Shown here one piece after another: positions 12,873-23,340 of a stretch of 64,000 nt of DNA (the stretch's first letter is position 1; every line of letters starts with the position of its first letter). Both the position numbers and the translations under genes were made by a program. The notes under the pieces are model-generated. The model was not told the origin of the DNA, ran no database searches, and saw only the letters and a program-made list of their open reading frames with translations. This DNA is from Plasmopara viticola (lineage: Eukaryota > Oomycota > Peronosporomycetes > Peronosporales > Peronosporaceae): positions 682,001 through 746,000 of the forward strand of contig MBPM02000036.1 of the NCBI GenBank assembly GCA_001695595.3, given 5' to 3'.

Positions 12873-12881
12873 ATTAACTTT
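12873..12881 (+). repeat. 9-bp target site duplication of MULE A, left
   Basis: ATTAACTTT, identical to 13888-13896 on the far side of the element. Confidence 0.8.
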
Positions 12882-13025
12882 GGGAGAATGGAAATTTTTT
12901 TGTTTCAAATTTAATGAATAATTTATCATTTAGATGGAAAAAATCTATCTCGAATCACAACTTTTCCACCAAAATGAAACCTTCGAAGTAAAATAACTAT
13001 TGGGCAATAAGAAGATATGCCTAGC

Positions 13026-13488
13026 TCACAAGAAAATACTTTTATGCTGCGCATTACTAGTGCATCGACGCTTGATGTGTCCTACTTGACCACAGCTGCC
13101 GCATCGATAAACACTTTTTGGCGCATCAACTTCTAATGTTGCATGCTGTGATTCGACTCGCTTCTTTTTGGGAAGCCACTTGTGACAAAAAGTGAACTGG
13201 TAAAGAGTGAGCATCTTCCAACAAAGTTGTCAAATTTGTTCGGATTTGTTGGAAGATGCTCACTCTTTACCAGTTCACTTTTTGTCACAAGTGGCTTCCC
13301 TTCGAGTGCTTCATCGTAGGCAAGTAGATACGTTTTGGATCCCCAAATTACAATTTTGCACGTGACAGTTGATTTGAAAGCTTGAGAGCTGCTATGAGGT
13401 GTCGACATGCAGCATTCATATCTCTCGCATAACCGCATGCGCAGGTACCACTGGTACTGTTCACCTCAACAGCATACTCCATTGGCTT
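13026..13488 (-). pseudogene. MULE transposase C-terminal fragment (SWIM and zinc knuckle), arm A
   Basis: On the minus strand a SWIM-type zinc finger (CACGYARDMNAACRH, CxCx(n)CxH) near 13440-13390 is followed by a CCHC knuckle (CGSCGQVGHIKRRC) near 13105-13065. This pair occurs at the C-terminus of MULE/FAR1-type transposases. The frame is broken by a stop and by a 131-bp palindromic insertion (13170-13300). The DDE catalytic domain is absent. Confidence 0.7.
13170..13300. repeat. Perfect 56-bp inverted repeat (hairpin) inside MULE A
   Basis: The arm at 13170-13225 is the exact reverse complement of 13245-13300, with a 19-nt loop. The right arm continues in the original transposase reading. 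The arm C copy has only a short version (about 14-bp arms, 48992-49034). Confidence 0.95.
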
Positions 13489-13887
13489 GTTTGGCTTTTA
13501 TTCGAACGACCTAACAAACGATGAAGTTGAATTTGGACATACTTGAATTGTTTTCTCGTACAATTCTTACATTGAAGTGATGTAAGTGGCATAACCACAC
13601 CCCATTGTTTCGTCTGTCCAGCAATTTTGAGTCACTTTGTAAAAAGTGGATTTAAACCGCGCCATCTCTCTGCTTGCAGTGCATCTTAACCATCTCTTAA
13701 AGGCTCCCCAAAGATTGTATGCGGAGAAATTACTTTCTTAAGGTATGAATTCTCTTTTTTTTATTTTTCAGATGTATAATTCTGCCATTGTTGAAAAAAA
13801 AAATATTGCTAGGTAACATCAATTTCTGTTTTGGAGGAGTTTTTTTTCGATTTAATTTGAAAAAAGGTATATTTTTTCCATTCTACC

Positions 13888-13896
13888 ATTAACTTT
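13888..13896 (+). repeat. 9-bp target site duplication of MULE A, right
   Basis: ATTAACTTT, identical to 12873-12881. Homology between arms A and C stops at this point. Confidence 0.8.
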
Positions 13897-13941
13897 GGTT
13901 AGAAAAGGAAAATCTCCCTTTCCAAAATAATTTACAATATA

Positions 13942-14270
13942 GATTGTATTGTATTGTATTACGTTATCGCGTTGCCAAGTTATGCACGTGCTAGGCTCAG
14001 TCTGGCTAGTCCACGGCATAGAATGGTGTCCGCATACGTCGGGTCTCGTTCGGCGGGCAGTGCAGCCAGTACCGAGGTAGTGAGGGTCTTCCATCATTTT
14101 GTTTAGCTCTGACTTGGTAAGAGCCCAGGTGGCGCCCTGGTGCTGGAGACCGTCGCGTCGAGGGTGAACTCGTTAGAGACCTGCAAATGCCCGAGAGCAC
14201 CTTCCCGAAGCGTGCAAGCATTTAGCTTCCGCGTTTGGAAGTAGGGCGTCACCCCAACCTTTTCCGGAGC
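13942..14270 (-). mobile_element. SINE-like repeat, copy 1
   Basis: About 330 bp, also at 14343-14672 and 23341-23650. In element orientation it starts with GGAAAAGGTTGGGGTGACG and ends in a (TACAA)n-type tail, and it is flanked by direct repeats TACAATATA (13933-13941 and 14271-14279). No coding capacity. Tail plus variable-length TSD suggests retroposition; a pol III promoter was not firmly identified. Confidence 0.6.
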
Positions 14271-14342
14271 TACAATATATATGTATATATATAATACTAT
14301 AATTGAGTCGACTATAGAACTTTTAGTCCCCAACGTTAATTA

Positions 14343-14672
14343 TATTGTATTGTATTACGTTATCGCGTTGCCAAGTTATGCACGTGCTAGGATCAGTCTG
14401 GCTAGTCCACGGCATAAAGTGGTGTTCGCATACGTCGGGTCTCGTTCGACGGGCAGTGCAGCCAGCACCGAGGTCGTGAGGGTCTTCCATTATTTTGTTT
14501 CGCTCTGACTTGGTAAGAGCCCAGGTGGCGCCCTGGTGCTGGAGACCGTCGCGTCGAGGCTGAGACTCGTTAGAGACTTGCAAATGCCCGAGAGCACCTG
14601 CCCGAAGCGCGGGAGTATTTAGCCCCCGCGCTTGGAAGGAGGGCGTCACCCCAACCTTTTCCCTGCTCAACT
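14343..14672 (-). mobile_element. SINE-like repeat, copy 2
   Basis: Same family and orientation as copy 1, 70 bp away. Flanked by TTAATTA (14336-14342 and 14673-14679). Its head has a few extra bases (CTGCTCAAC on the plus strand) compared with copy 1. It is an independent insertion, because the flanking repeats differ. Confidence 0.6.
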
Positions 14673-14679
14673 TTAATTA

Positions 14680-15108
14680 CACAGTAAAATACAAATGAAA
14701 TTTGCACGCATCATACCAGATGAAAAGATCTGAATTTACTCATTACTAACAACTATAACCCCGCTCAAGTAAGCTTCTCAAGAGTGTATAACAATTAGGG
14801 CTGTACCATCCCAGCTTCATATTGCGCTTGCGACGATTGTGATCACTTAATACAGTTGTATCTGTTCTTTTAAAGCACTTTGACTTGTACTACATCAACC
14901 ATACCGTATTTTAATGCGTAAATTAGGATATTGTAGAAGTTTGTATATATTGATTGGGGTATGCATTGTTTGGCAAATTTCTTAATTTCTCTTTATAAAA
15001 CGTAATTTTTTACCAATCTATTACCTGATATGGGGTTGCAAAAAATTATAAGTACTGATCTAATGTTAAGCTGTTAATTAAATTTAGAAGATAAAAATAT
15101 GTATATTG
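14680..15108. other. AT-rich intergenic stretch
   Basis: No gene or RNA is recognised here. Part of it (ACAACTATAACC through ACTTGTACTACATC) resembles, in inverted orientation, the AT-rich DNA upstream of the PEPCK-carrying MULEs (26430-26520 and 43240-43330). Confidence 0.4.
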
Positions 15109-15154
15109 ATCCGTACGTTGCCATCTATCATGAGACAGATGGCAACGTACGGAT
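15109..15154. repeat. 18-bp perfect hairpin
   Basis: ATCCGTACGTTGCCATCT at 15109-15126 is the reverse complement of 15137-15154 with a 10-nt loop. It sits at the outer edge of the conserved flank that starts at about 15167. Confidence 0.85.
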
Positions 15155-15166
15155 TAATGTATTTTC

Positions 15167-15560
15167 TTGATGATAGCGACGAACGATGATTGTACTTGTC
15201 AGAAGGACATAGTTAAATATTTGGTCCAAGGCAGCGTTAAAGCATTCTTCGCCAACGTAAGTAGTTATAAGCGGTCGACTCTACGAATGGTTTTGTGCGC
15301 TATTTTGACAAAAACTTGTCCGTGGAAAGGTCGTTCCATGCGTGTTGTCGGCAAAGCGACGTTGGATAAAAAATGGCAGTACGATACTGGTGTGCACAGA
15401 CGCTATGCCCGAAATCGAAGATTGTTTACATGAAGGCAGCGATTTCATTACCATTGTCGTACTTCCTAGTCGCAGTTTTCATTACAGATCGGTTTGCAGC
15501 ATCCCATTACTAAAGATACGATGCCTCAGTCATTTATTAATCGTTCCTGTTGTAGTCTTT
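15167..15560 (+). repeat. Conserved flank element F, copy 1
   Basis: Shared, in the opposite orientation, with 22790-23230, 25730-26270, 42540-43080 and 47870-48360, all next to effector family E. It includes an open frame (MVLCAI.TKTC.W.GRSM) and, in another frame, FVRYFDKNLS.ERSF, so it is probably an eroded gene piece. A GTAAGTAG resembling a splice donor lies at about 15257. Product not recognised. Confidence 0.5.
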
Positions 15561-15837
15561 TTTACTGTTTTTGGTGAGACAGAAAGGAAGACGCTTATAT
15601 ATCTTCTTATGACCTACACTTTTGTGCAACCTGAGCAGGCTCTTCATAAATTAATGTTTCAGCTAAAATTACAATTCACGGTCCTTTTGTTCATATACCG
15701 GACACCATTTCGGTTTTTACTGTCTGCCGCCGCAAAAACTCTGCGACCGCCAGAGGCAACACTATACGTATATTACTTTTCCTCTATTTGCAATAAAGGA
15801 ATGACCCGGTGATTTGAAACTCACAACAGTACGTATT

Positions 15838-15985
15838 GGTAACGCGTGGATTGCGTCAAATTATAAGCGTTACAGCAAAAGAAATATCGTAGTTTTTCCC
15901 TCTGAGTCGATAGTCGCGTCGGCGCAAGGATCGGGTACGCAGCGGCGAAGAAAAAGATATAATACTTTTAAGTGTTGAGCCAATA
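15838..15985 (+). repeat. Conserved effector 3' flank, copy near E4
   Basis: Matches 10790-10965 (inverted) and 51260-51425. It lies 3' of effector E4, as the other copies lie 3' of E1 and E3, which shows that E1, E3 and E4 share an ancestral locus. Confidence 0.55.
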
Positions 15986-16186
15986 TTTGTATTAATCCGC
16001 TACGTATGTACTTTGCTTATGCAAAGCAGCAGAGATAAAATATTTGTTGAGCACTAAACTTAACAACCATTCTTGAGTAAACACACAAAGAATGATGTAT
16101 TTTTATGTAAGACTGGCATCATAGGTCACAAACAAAATGGCGATACATGCATACAAGACAGTGCACCTCGATAATAATTCTAGTCT

Positions 16187-17671
16187 TCAATCGTATTTAT
16201 CCAACTCTCTGGCCATGTGCTGCACCGATTCAAAAGCTGGTTTAATACGCGCGTCGTCATTCTGTAATTCTCCAACTATTGTCAGCCACGAAGTGCTCGA
16301 ATCCCCTGTATATGGCAAATTACTATGCAATAATCGTACGGCACTGTAAATGGCATCTTCAACTTTTCTGTCTTCATTACGCCGATAATACGTCACAAAA
16401 GCTGGAAACCACTGCTTGAATACCGAAACATCAGCATGTTGAGAAATAAGCTTCTTCAAAAAAACTTCGGGATGCTCGCCACGATCTGAAAGGTGTAACA
16501 TGGATGAGAGATCAGCCATTTACTGCATCATAGAGTGTGCATAATTCTGGACGTCGAAGCGCTGCCCTTCATCCAAAGAACCAATGTGCTGTGCTGCTAG
16601 CTCGAGGTATCGAAACAGAACGACCACTTCATCAAACGAATGCTCTGATTTCAGCAAATCATACATCTGATCGCCATTAAATGGCCTCCATTTCGCGTAA
16701 AAAGCGACAGTCGCAACCCATTGGCGAAATCTAAAAATTTCCGTAATCTTCTTGTTAAAAATTTTCAAGCGTCTAAACTCAAGTTGAGGGTACCGGTGCC
16801 ACATTTTTCGCGCATTCGCTGCAAGGCTCCCACTATAGTAATTCACGTCTCCCAACACGTTCTCGAGCGCATTGGAATCGAACATGACCTTTGCACGTGA
16901 CAATGACATCTTTGGCAGTATGGATAAAATAAAGCTGCCAAGCTTAAACTTCCGATCGTCCACCTTCAAGTACATCTTAACGTATTCTAGCCACGCAGTA
17001 AACAGAGTCAAATCCTCAATACCAATCAAAGCATGTTCTTCTTCGAGCCTCAAGAGATAGAATATGTGTTTTGGTGATTCCTTGTGCCATTCCTGATCCG
17101 TGACCATATACGTCAGCATATCCACAGCAAATTGCTCCAAAACTTTTTTGCGTCGATAATAGTCAAATAGTGTCACGACTTGTGAATACGGATCATACAC
17201 GGATGGATCATGAAGCGGAAACGTCAGTTTTGAACTCGGTCGTGGCTGAATGTGTTCGGCCAAAAAATTTAAGAGCTCTTTGTTGCTAAATACTGCGTTA
17301 TTTGAACTCATGGTGCTCCTAGCCCTATAAAATCTAACATAGTAAAACCACACAAGAAGCTTTGGGTCGTGACCCAATGTGACTGGGTCCATTTGTCGAT
17401 GACAGATGCTTTGAAGGTTCAAGTACTTAAACACATCCTTTGGGTGGACTCGTGGTTCCTTCAACCATTCGTAGACTTTTCGCTTCATATCACGCCAATG
17501 CGCATGTCGCTGTATCGCGTATAAATCAACTCCTTCTCGAAGCATGAGCTCGTTTTCTAATTTGCGCGATAACTCTTGAATCTCCATGGCAATCCGGTCA
17601 ATTGTGTGCACAGCCGGTTAACCAAGATAATCCACCAATCCATTTCCTCTCGCCTCCTCGTTCGTGCCATT
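16187..17671 (-). pseudogene. Secreted tandem-WY effector E4, main part (split by copia element)
   Basis: Continues from the 5' piece at 22425-22540, with the copia element inserted between them. Downstream of the insertion a TAA replaces a Gln codon near 17618 (after VDYLG), then 17611-16520 is open with WY modules (W..L..P.VHPKDVF.YLNL near 17450, FTAWLEYVKMYL near 17000). About 12 codons are missing after MVTD (17090), a compensating frame slip lies near 16735, and TAA at 16520-16522 cuts the C-terminal part (16519-16187). It cannot encode a full protein. Closest to E7 in sequence. Confidence 0.75.
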
Positions 17672-18016
17672 TATTAAAGGTAACCGGTTTCCCTCAGTTT
17701 TATTCCGGTTTTCAAGGCTGTCCAATACGAGCGGCTGTCCGACGTTTCAAGCAAACAACGATGACGTCATGAATAGACACATGGACAGGCGCACTCAAGA
17801 TGATTGCGCCCGGATGGGAAGATGCTTGCGCCCGGATGGTAAGTTCTTCTGATTGGCTTAGATAAATGAATGGCTTAGATGTAGCAAGGAGTTGTGAACT
17901 AAGGACCAAGTTAATAAACTCACTTTCGAATCTGCATTCAACACCGCAAGTGCCTTCTTCGCTCTTCGCTCACCGCAAGCTTCGCTCCTCCACTCCTCCA
18001 CTTAAAAATTCCAACA
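17672..18016 (+). repeat. 5' LTR of copia element
   Basis: 345 bp, starting TATTAAAGGTAACC and ending AATTCCAACA. Inside are a TGACGTCA palindrome, a short duplicated motif (TTGCGCCCGGATGG twice) and a duplicated GGCTTAGAT. The start is TA rather than the usual TG. A TATA-like sequence is not obvious. Confidence 0.9.
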
Positions 18017-18018
18017 GA

Positions 18019-18029
18019 TTATGAGCCCA
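18019..18029 (+). other. Primer binding site matching the anticodon arm of initiator tRNA-Met
   Basis: TTATGAGCCCA lies 2 nt after the 5' LTR and is complementary to the anticodon-loop end of initiator tRNA-Met (UGGGCUCAUAA). Drosophila copia is known to prime with such a 5' half-tRNA. The gag ATG (18021) lies within it. Confidence 0.7.
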
Positions 18030-21000
18030 AGTACCACGTCCACTGCGCAAGACGTCTCCACCAAAGTCTCCATCGACAAATTCAACGGAGACAACTACGT
18101 GACGTGGAGCCGCTACATGCGTGGCGTGTTCCTGACCAAGTCAACGTGGCATGTGGTGATCGCCAGACGACTCATTCCTTCACCGACTCTCGTGCCAAGG
18201 ATGAGAATGTCAAGCTTAACAATATTGCCTTCGGACTCATGCTGCTCCACATGGACGCGGACTACCATCACGTCGTGGATGACTGCGAGGAAGCATGGGT
18301 CGCATGGACGCGTGTGAAGACACTTTACGGTGGATCCCAGAAGGCTGGTCGCATCTATCTCAAACGACAGCTCTTCAGCATGGAGATGTCGGAAGGCGGC
18401 AATGTGCTACAACATTGCAATGAGGTCCTCAACATCAGCGCCAAACTCAGCGGCATCGGCGCCAAGATGGAGGACGAAGACGTGGCAATCTGCTTGCTGC
18501 ACAGTCTCCCCAAGAGCTACGAGAACGTGGTTTTAAACTTGGAGATTAGCACTGCGGAGCGGAAAACGCAAGACGTCGTCGAGGTGCTCACGAACGAGCA
18601 TATCAAGCGGCAGGGCGAGAAGACTCTGGCGATCAAGACTGAAGACACGGCACGTGCATTCAGCACTGATCGAAAGCCTCGCCAGTGCACGTACTGCGGA
18701 AAATTGGGGCACTCGGCTGAGCGGTGCTGGACCAAGCAGAAGGACGAGAATCGGGGCTCTAAGCGCGGCGGCAACAACCGTGGACGCGTGGCCAACAATG
18801 TCCAGTGGCGCAACGACTACAACGACTATGACGATCGAGTTGCCTTTGTAGTCTCGCTGGAATGCGGCATGTCATCGACTAGCAATGCACCGGGACTCTG
18901 GGCCATTGACAGTGGTGCCACGCATCACATATGCAACGACAAGACCAAGTTCGCCATGCTTCATGAAGATCACGAAGGCGAATTGTCTGTTGCCAACGGC
19001 AACAAGACTGAAATCAAGGGCGTAGGGACCATCATCGAACGGGTGGTACTTCCCAACGGCAACGAACGTGAAATCGAGATAAAGGATGCGCTATACGTAC
19101 CAAGCATGAGCAAGAATCTGCTGTCGATTCCGCAAATCAACAAAAGTGGCCAGTTCCAGGTTGTGTTTGACGGGTTCAAGATGCACGTTGCTCGCAAGAA
19201 GTCAAAACAAGTTGTTGCGACTGCGGATCTTATCAACGGACTCTACTGGCTTCGAACGCCACAGCGCTGTGCCAATGCAGTCGTGCAAGGTAGCGGTGTG
19301 GACTTGCATGCTCGCATGGGTCATGCTCCGGTTGATGTCCTTCGCAAAATGATCGACAGCAACATGATCAAGGACACCGAGCGACCCTCTAAGTCATCTG
19401 GTCTGTGCCGAGGATGCCAGCAAGGAAAGATGGTCCAGAAACCATTTCCGAGCAATCCAAGCAAGCCCAAGTATGCCCCGTTTGAGTTTTTACACTTCGA
19501 CAACTGTGGGCCAATGGAGCACGAGTCACTTGGTGGCAGCAGATACTTGCTGATCATCACGGACGAGACAAGTGGGTGTATGGCTGGATTCTGTATGCGC
19601 GCCAAGTCGGAAAGTGAAGACTGTCTGCGCAAGTACATCCTCAAGGTTGAGAAGCAGTTCGGTGCCAAGGTCAAGTTCGTGCGTCATGATGGGGCCAAGG
19701 AGTTCCCAACCAACTCCCTACTCAGTTTCTACGACGATCATGGCATCGAGGGGCAGCCCACGGTCCGCTACGCGCACCAGACAAACGGCACTGCAGAGCG
19801 AGCCAACCGGACTATCGTCACGATCGGTCGCAGCATGTTACATCACGCTGGTTTGGACAAAACATTTTGGGCTGAGGCGGCAATGGCAGCGATCTACATC
19901 AAGAACCGACTGCCTTCTCCAAAGATTCTCGCCAAAACGCCTTATGAAATTGTGTACAAGACCAAACCAAGCGTCAAACACATGCGAGTATTTGGGTGCA
20001 AGGCTTTCATTCTGACACCAAGAGAAAAACGACTCAAGTGGGATGCTAAAGCTCGCGAGGGAATTTTCATCGGCTACGAGGAACGTTCCAAGGCATACCG
20101 CGTCTTCGACATCAAAGCAGGGAAAGAGGTGATCAGTCGCGACGTCAACTTCGACGAATCCAGCTTCGGCATCTTTGCGGAATGCTCAGACGATGACGAC
20201 AATGACTCGCTATTCGACTACGACACCCTCGATATCGACGACTCAGGACCGAGACGGAGTTCAAGTACACAGGAAAGTGCAAGCCCAATTACTCAAGCTC
20301 GCGCAACAGAACTTCAAATACGCGCTCAAATAGTCAAAGCGCTGGTTTAGAAGAAACAAGTGCCCCCGAATATCTCGTCCAGTCTCAAGTTAAACGCCGA
20401 CCAGGCGTGCCCACTACGGCAGATGACATAGAAAAGGACGGCCAAGTTCACGAAGATGGCACGTCTCCAGTGGATGGATCATGGCGAGCAAGCGCCAACG
20501 CTGTGGAAATTACTGACCTTTCCGAGCCAACGACGTATCAAGACGCAGTTAATGGACCGGAACAGGTGCACTGGCGCAAAGCCATTCAAAGAGAGCTGGA
20601 GTCGATGCGACTTCGTGGTGTATTTCGAGCGGCAAAACTTCCGATTGGACAACGCGCCATTGGCACCAAATGGGTATTCAAGATCAAGCGGAGAGCTGAT
20701 GGATCGATTGAAAAGTATAAAGCGCGCCTCGTTGCAAAAGGGTTCAAGCAAAAGCACGGCATCGACTACACGGAGACGTTTTCGCCTGTTATCAAGTATG
20801 TGACCTTGCGAATGGTCATAGCGATCGCCAAGTACTTCGACTGGCCTCTTGACCAACTGGATGTGGTGACAGCATTCTTGTACGGCGTCATGAAGGAGCA
20901 AGTGTTTTGCGCGACGCCGGAAGGGGTTGAGCTCGATGATAATTGCGACTGTCTCGAGCTGATTAAGGCGATTTATGGACTCAAGCAAGCCTCGCGAGTT

Positions 21001-22072
21001 TGGAACGAGACCTTCGACGGATTCGTGTGCTCCATCGGCTTTCGAGTTTCAGCCTATGATCCCTGTCTATACATTTAGATTGTGGGTGTCCACTGCGTGC
21101 TGCTTCTGGTTTGCGTCGACGATGTACTCGTCACAGGAAGCTCGACCGACCTTATCGCGCGTACCAAGAATGACTTGAAAACGCGCTTCGAGATGACGGA
21201 CAGCGGTGAATGCGTCTTCGTCCTGGGTATGGAACTGGTAAAGAACCCTGACGGAAGTGTAACAGTGTGCCAACGACGCTACATTGAAGACATTCTCAAG
21301 CGCTTCGGCATGCACGACAGCAAGCCCGTTGTGAGCCCGGCGGATCCAAGTACTCGACTTTTTCCAAGTGACAAGTCGACAGCAACAAATGTTCCGTTTC
21401 GTGAAGCAGTCGGTGCACTGATGCATCTAATGATAGCGACTCGCCCTGACATCGCTTTTGCCGTCGGATATGCGTCGCGGTTTATGGAAAACCCTCAAGA
21501 TGGGCATTAGACTGCAGTCAAGAGAATTCTTCGCTACCTACAAGGAACCAAGTCGCATGGACTCGGTTTTAAGCCCGGGAGCAAGGTTGACTTTCGCGCA
21601 TACTCGGACGCAGACTGGGCAGGCGACCACTCCGACCGTAAGTCGACTCAGGCTACGCATTCATATAAATGGGAGCACCCATCAGTTGGGGAAGCAAGAA
21701 GCAACAAGCGTATCGCTTTCTACCAGCGAAGCGGAGTACATCGCTTTGAGTCTAGCTATACAAGAAAGCAAGTGGATCCATCATCTTTTGTACGAGATTC
21801 TGACGGCTGCAAATGAGACCACGCCGGAATTCAAGATATTCGAAGACAATCAGTCATGCATCAAGATGACGAAGAATCCAGTAAACCATGGACGTGCCAA
21901 GCACATCGACATCAAGTACCATCACATCCGCGATGAAGTCAAACGCGGTGAAGTCAAGCTGGAGTACTGCGAGACAGCCGTCATGTTGGCAGACATCATG
22001 ACGAAGGCACTTCCAGGACCACGCCATGCCGACCTGATGAGGGCTCTCGGAATTCACGCGTGCTCGTATTGA
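18021..22072 (+). pseudogene. copia gag-pol polyprotein (broken)
   Basis: Begins at ATG 18021. A frameshift near 18160 leads into the long frame 18104-20350: gag with a UBN2-like capsid region, CCHC knuckle [14 protein letters not shown] (18686-18727), aspartic protease DSG (about 18908), GAG-pre-integrase with HARMGH and CRGC, and integrase with [14 protein letters not shown] and [10 protein letters not shown] as the D,D,E set (about 19490-19810). A frameshift near 20270 precedes RT (TKWVFKIK to CVDDVLV at about 21115), which is cut by TAG at 21076-21078. TAG at 21508-21510 and a frameshift near 21650 precede RNase H (EDNQSCIKM, KHIDIKYHHIRD). Confidence 0.9.
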
Positions 22073-22079
22073 GGGGGAG

Positions 22080-22424
22080 AATTAAAGGTAACCGGTTTCC
22101 CTCAGTTTTATTCCGGATTACAAGGCTGTCCAATACGAGCAGCTGTCCAACGTTTCAAGCAAACAACGATGACGTCATGAATAGACACATGGACAGGCGC
22201 ACTCAAGATGATTGCGCCCGGATGGGAAGATGCTTGCGCCCGGATGGTAAGTTCTTCTGATTGGCTTAGATAAATGAATGGCTTAGATGTAGCAAGGAGT
22301 TGTGAACTAAGGACCAAGTTAATAAACTCACTTTCGAATCTTCATTCAACACCGCAAGTGCCTTCTTCGCTCTTCGCTCACCGCAAGCTTCGCTCCTCCA
22401 CTCCTCCACTTCAAAATTCCAACA
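22080..22424 (+). repeat. 3' LTR of copia element
   Basis: 345 bp, seven differences from the 5' LTR by eye. It is preceded by a polypurine tract (GAGGGGGAGA, 22071-22080), the usual plus-strand primer. It ends CCAACA, followed by the target duplication CCATT. Confidence 0.9.
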
Positions 22425-22540
22425 CCATTAAACGAGGACTTGTCTTTGTCGTCGCGTCTTACATTCGAGGGAGTGCCATAACAAGTGCTAACGTTAAAAA
22501 AGAAGATGATGGTAGTACGTACGAGGATGAGTACGCGCAT
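22425..22540 (-). pseudogene. Effector E4, 5' piece with signal peptide
   Basis: ATG at 22540 starts MRVLILVRTTIIFFFNVSTC and runs about 37 codons to the copia insertion at 22424. The rest of the gene is at 17671-16187. Translation would read into the LTR and end soon after. Confidence 0.8.
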
Positions 22541-22789
22541 GGTATGGCTTGAGACGCTGCAAGACAAAGTGAGAACGACGGAAAAAAATTGAATCTTGCA
22601 GCTGGTACGAAATCGAGATTGGGATTGTGCGACCAGATAGCAAAAAGGACGAGACTGTACGTACGGACCCCTAATTCCACAACATTCACCATCCATTCTT
22701 TATTGTCGACCTATTGTTTGTATCCAATAACATTTTCAATTAATTATCTTGAGACACTATCGTCTCATAGTATTTAGTTGCACATAATT
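22541..22789. promoter_or_regulatory. Effector E4 upstream region
   Basis: About 250 bp like the other effector promoters (compare 8626-8880, 23651-23897, 47601-47870), but no DNAJC11-like gene lies beyond it; flank element F is there instead. Confidence 0.4.
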
Positions 22790-23230
22790 TATTTGACTAG
22801 AAAAAAGTACAGCAGGAACGATTGATAAATAAACGCGGCACCGTATCTCAAGTAATAGGATTGCAAACTGATCTGTAATGGAAACTGCAACTAGGAAGTA
22901 CGACAATGGTAATGAATACGCTGCCTCTTTGTAAATAATCTTCGATTTCGGACACAGCGTCTGTCCACGCCAGTATCGTACTGCCAATTTTCATCCAATG
23001 TCGCCTTGCGGGTTAAAAGCATTGAACGACCATTCCATTGACAAACTTTGGTCGAAATAGCGCACAGAACCATTTGTAGGGTCGACTGATTCTAGCAACT
23101 TACGCTGGCGAAGAATGCTTTAAGTCTGACTTGTATCAATTTAAAACTTTCGTCGGCTAAACGTGATGTTCTCTCGACAAGTACAATCATCATTCGTCGC
23201 TATGACTGCGAAAATACACAAATCCGTACT
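22790..23230 (-). repeat. Conserved flank element F, copy 2
   Basis: Located upstream of effector E4. Carries the same open frame as copy 3 (MVLCAISTK, GRSM, KATLDENW at 23073-22891) with stops elsewhere. Product unknown. Confidence 0.5.
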
Positions 23231-23340
23231 TTACAAAGATTTACTTATTTCTATCTTCTAAATCTCAAAGATAGCTCAATCAAAAAAAACAAAATTGATA
23301 CGTATATTATTCTGCAGAACACCATAAAAAGGCTAAGCTT

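Larger units (their letters stand above)
12882..13887 (-). mobile_element. Mutator-like element (MULE), deletion derivative, arm A
   Basis: Bounded by imperfect terminal inverted repeats: GGGAGAATGGAAA at the left and, inverted at the right, GGTAGAATGGAAA, each followed by TTTCAAATT(T/A)AAT. Perfect 9-bp direct repeats ATTAACTTT flank it (12873-12881 and 13888-13896), the target duplication size typical of MULEs. About 1.0 kb. Inside is only the C-terminal part of a transposase. Confidence 0.8.
1..13896. repeat. Arm A of a large inverted repeat
   Basis: Gene content and sequence match 48440-62243 in reverse: LINE, DNAJC11-like gene, effector E, effector W and MULE occur in mirror order, and paired positions add up to about 62,200 throughout (LINE RT at 6 and 62238, DNAJC11 ORF end at 8661 and 53538). 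The arms differ by many substitutions and small indels, for example the stop in E1 that E3 lacks. The inner end coincides with the outer end of the MULE; the outer end lies beyond the window. Confidence 0.85.
17672..22424 (+). mobile_element. Ty1/copia LTR retrotransposon inserted in effector E4
   Basis: Two 345-bp LTRs with seven mismatches between them enclose gag-pol in the copia order (protease, integrase, RT, RNase H). A 5-bp target duplication CCATT (17667-17671 and 22425-22429) flanks the element, and joining the flanks restores the effector coding order seen in other copies. Internal stops and frameshifts show this copy is not autonomous. About 2 percent LTR divergence suggests a moderately old insertion. 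Confidence 0.95.

Noticed and set aside
18004..18020. Standard primer binding site for the 3' end of a tRNA after the copia LTR
   Set aside because: No TGGTATCAGAGC-like or other CCA-complementary site follows the LTR; the anticodon-arm match fits better.
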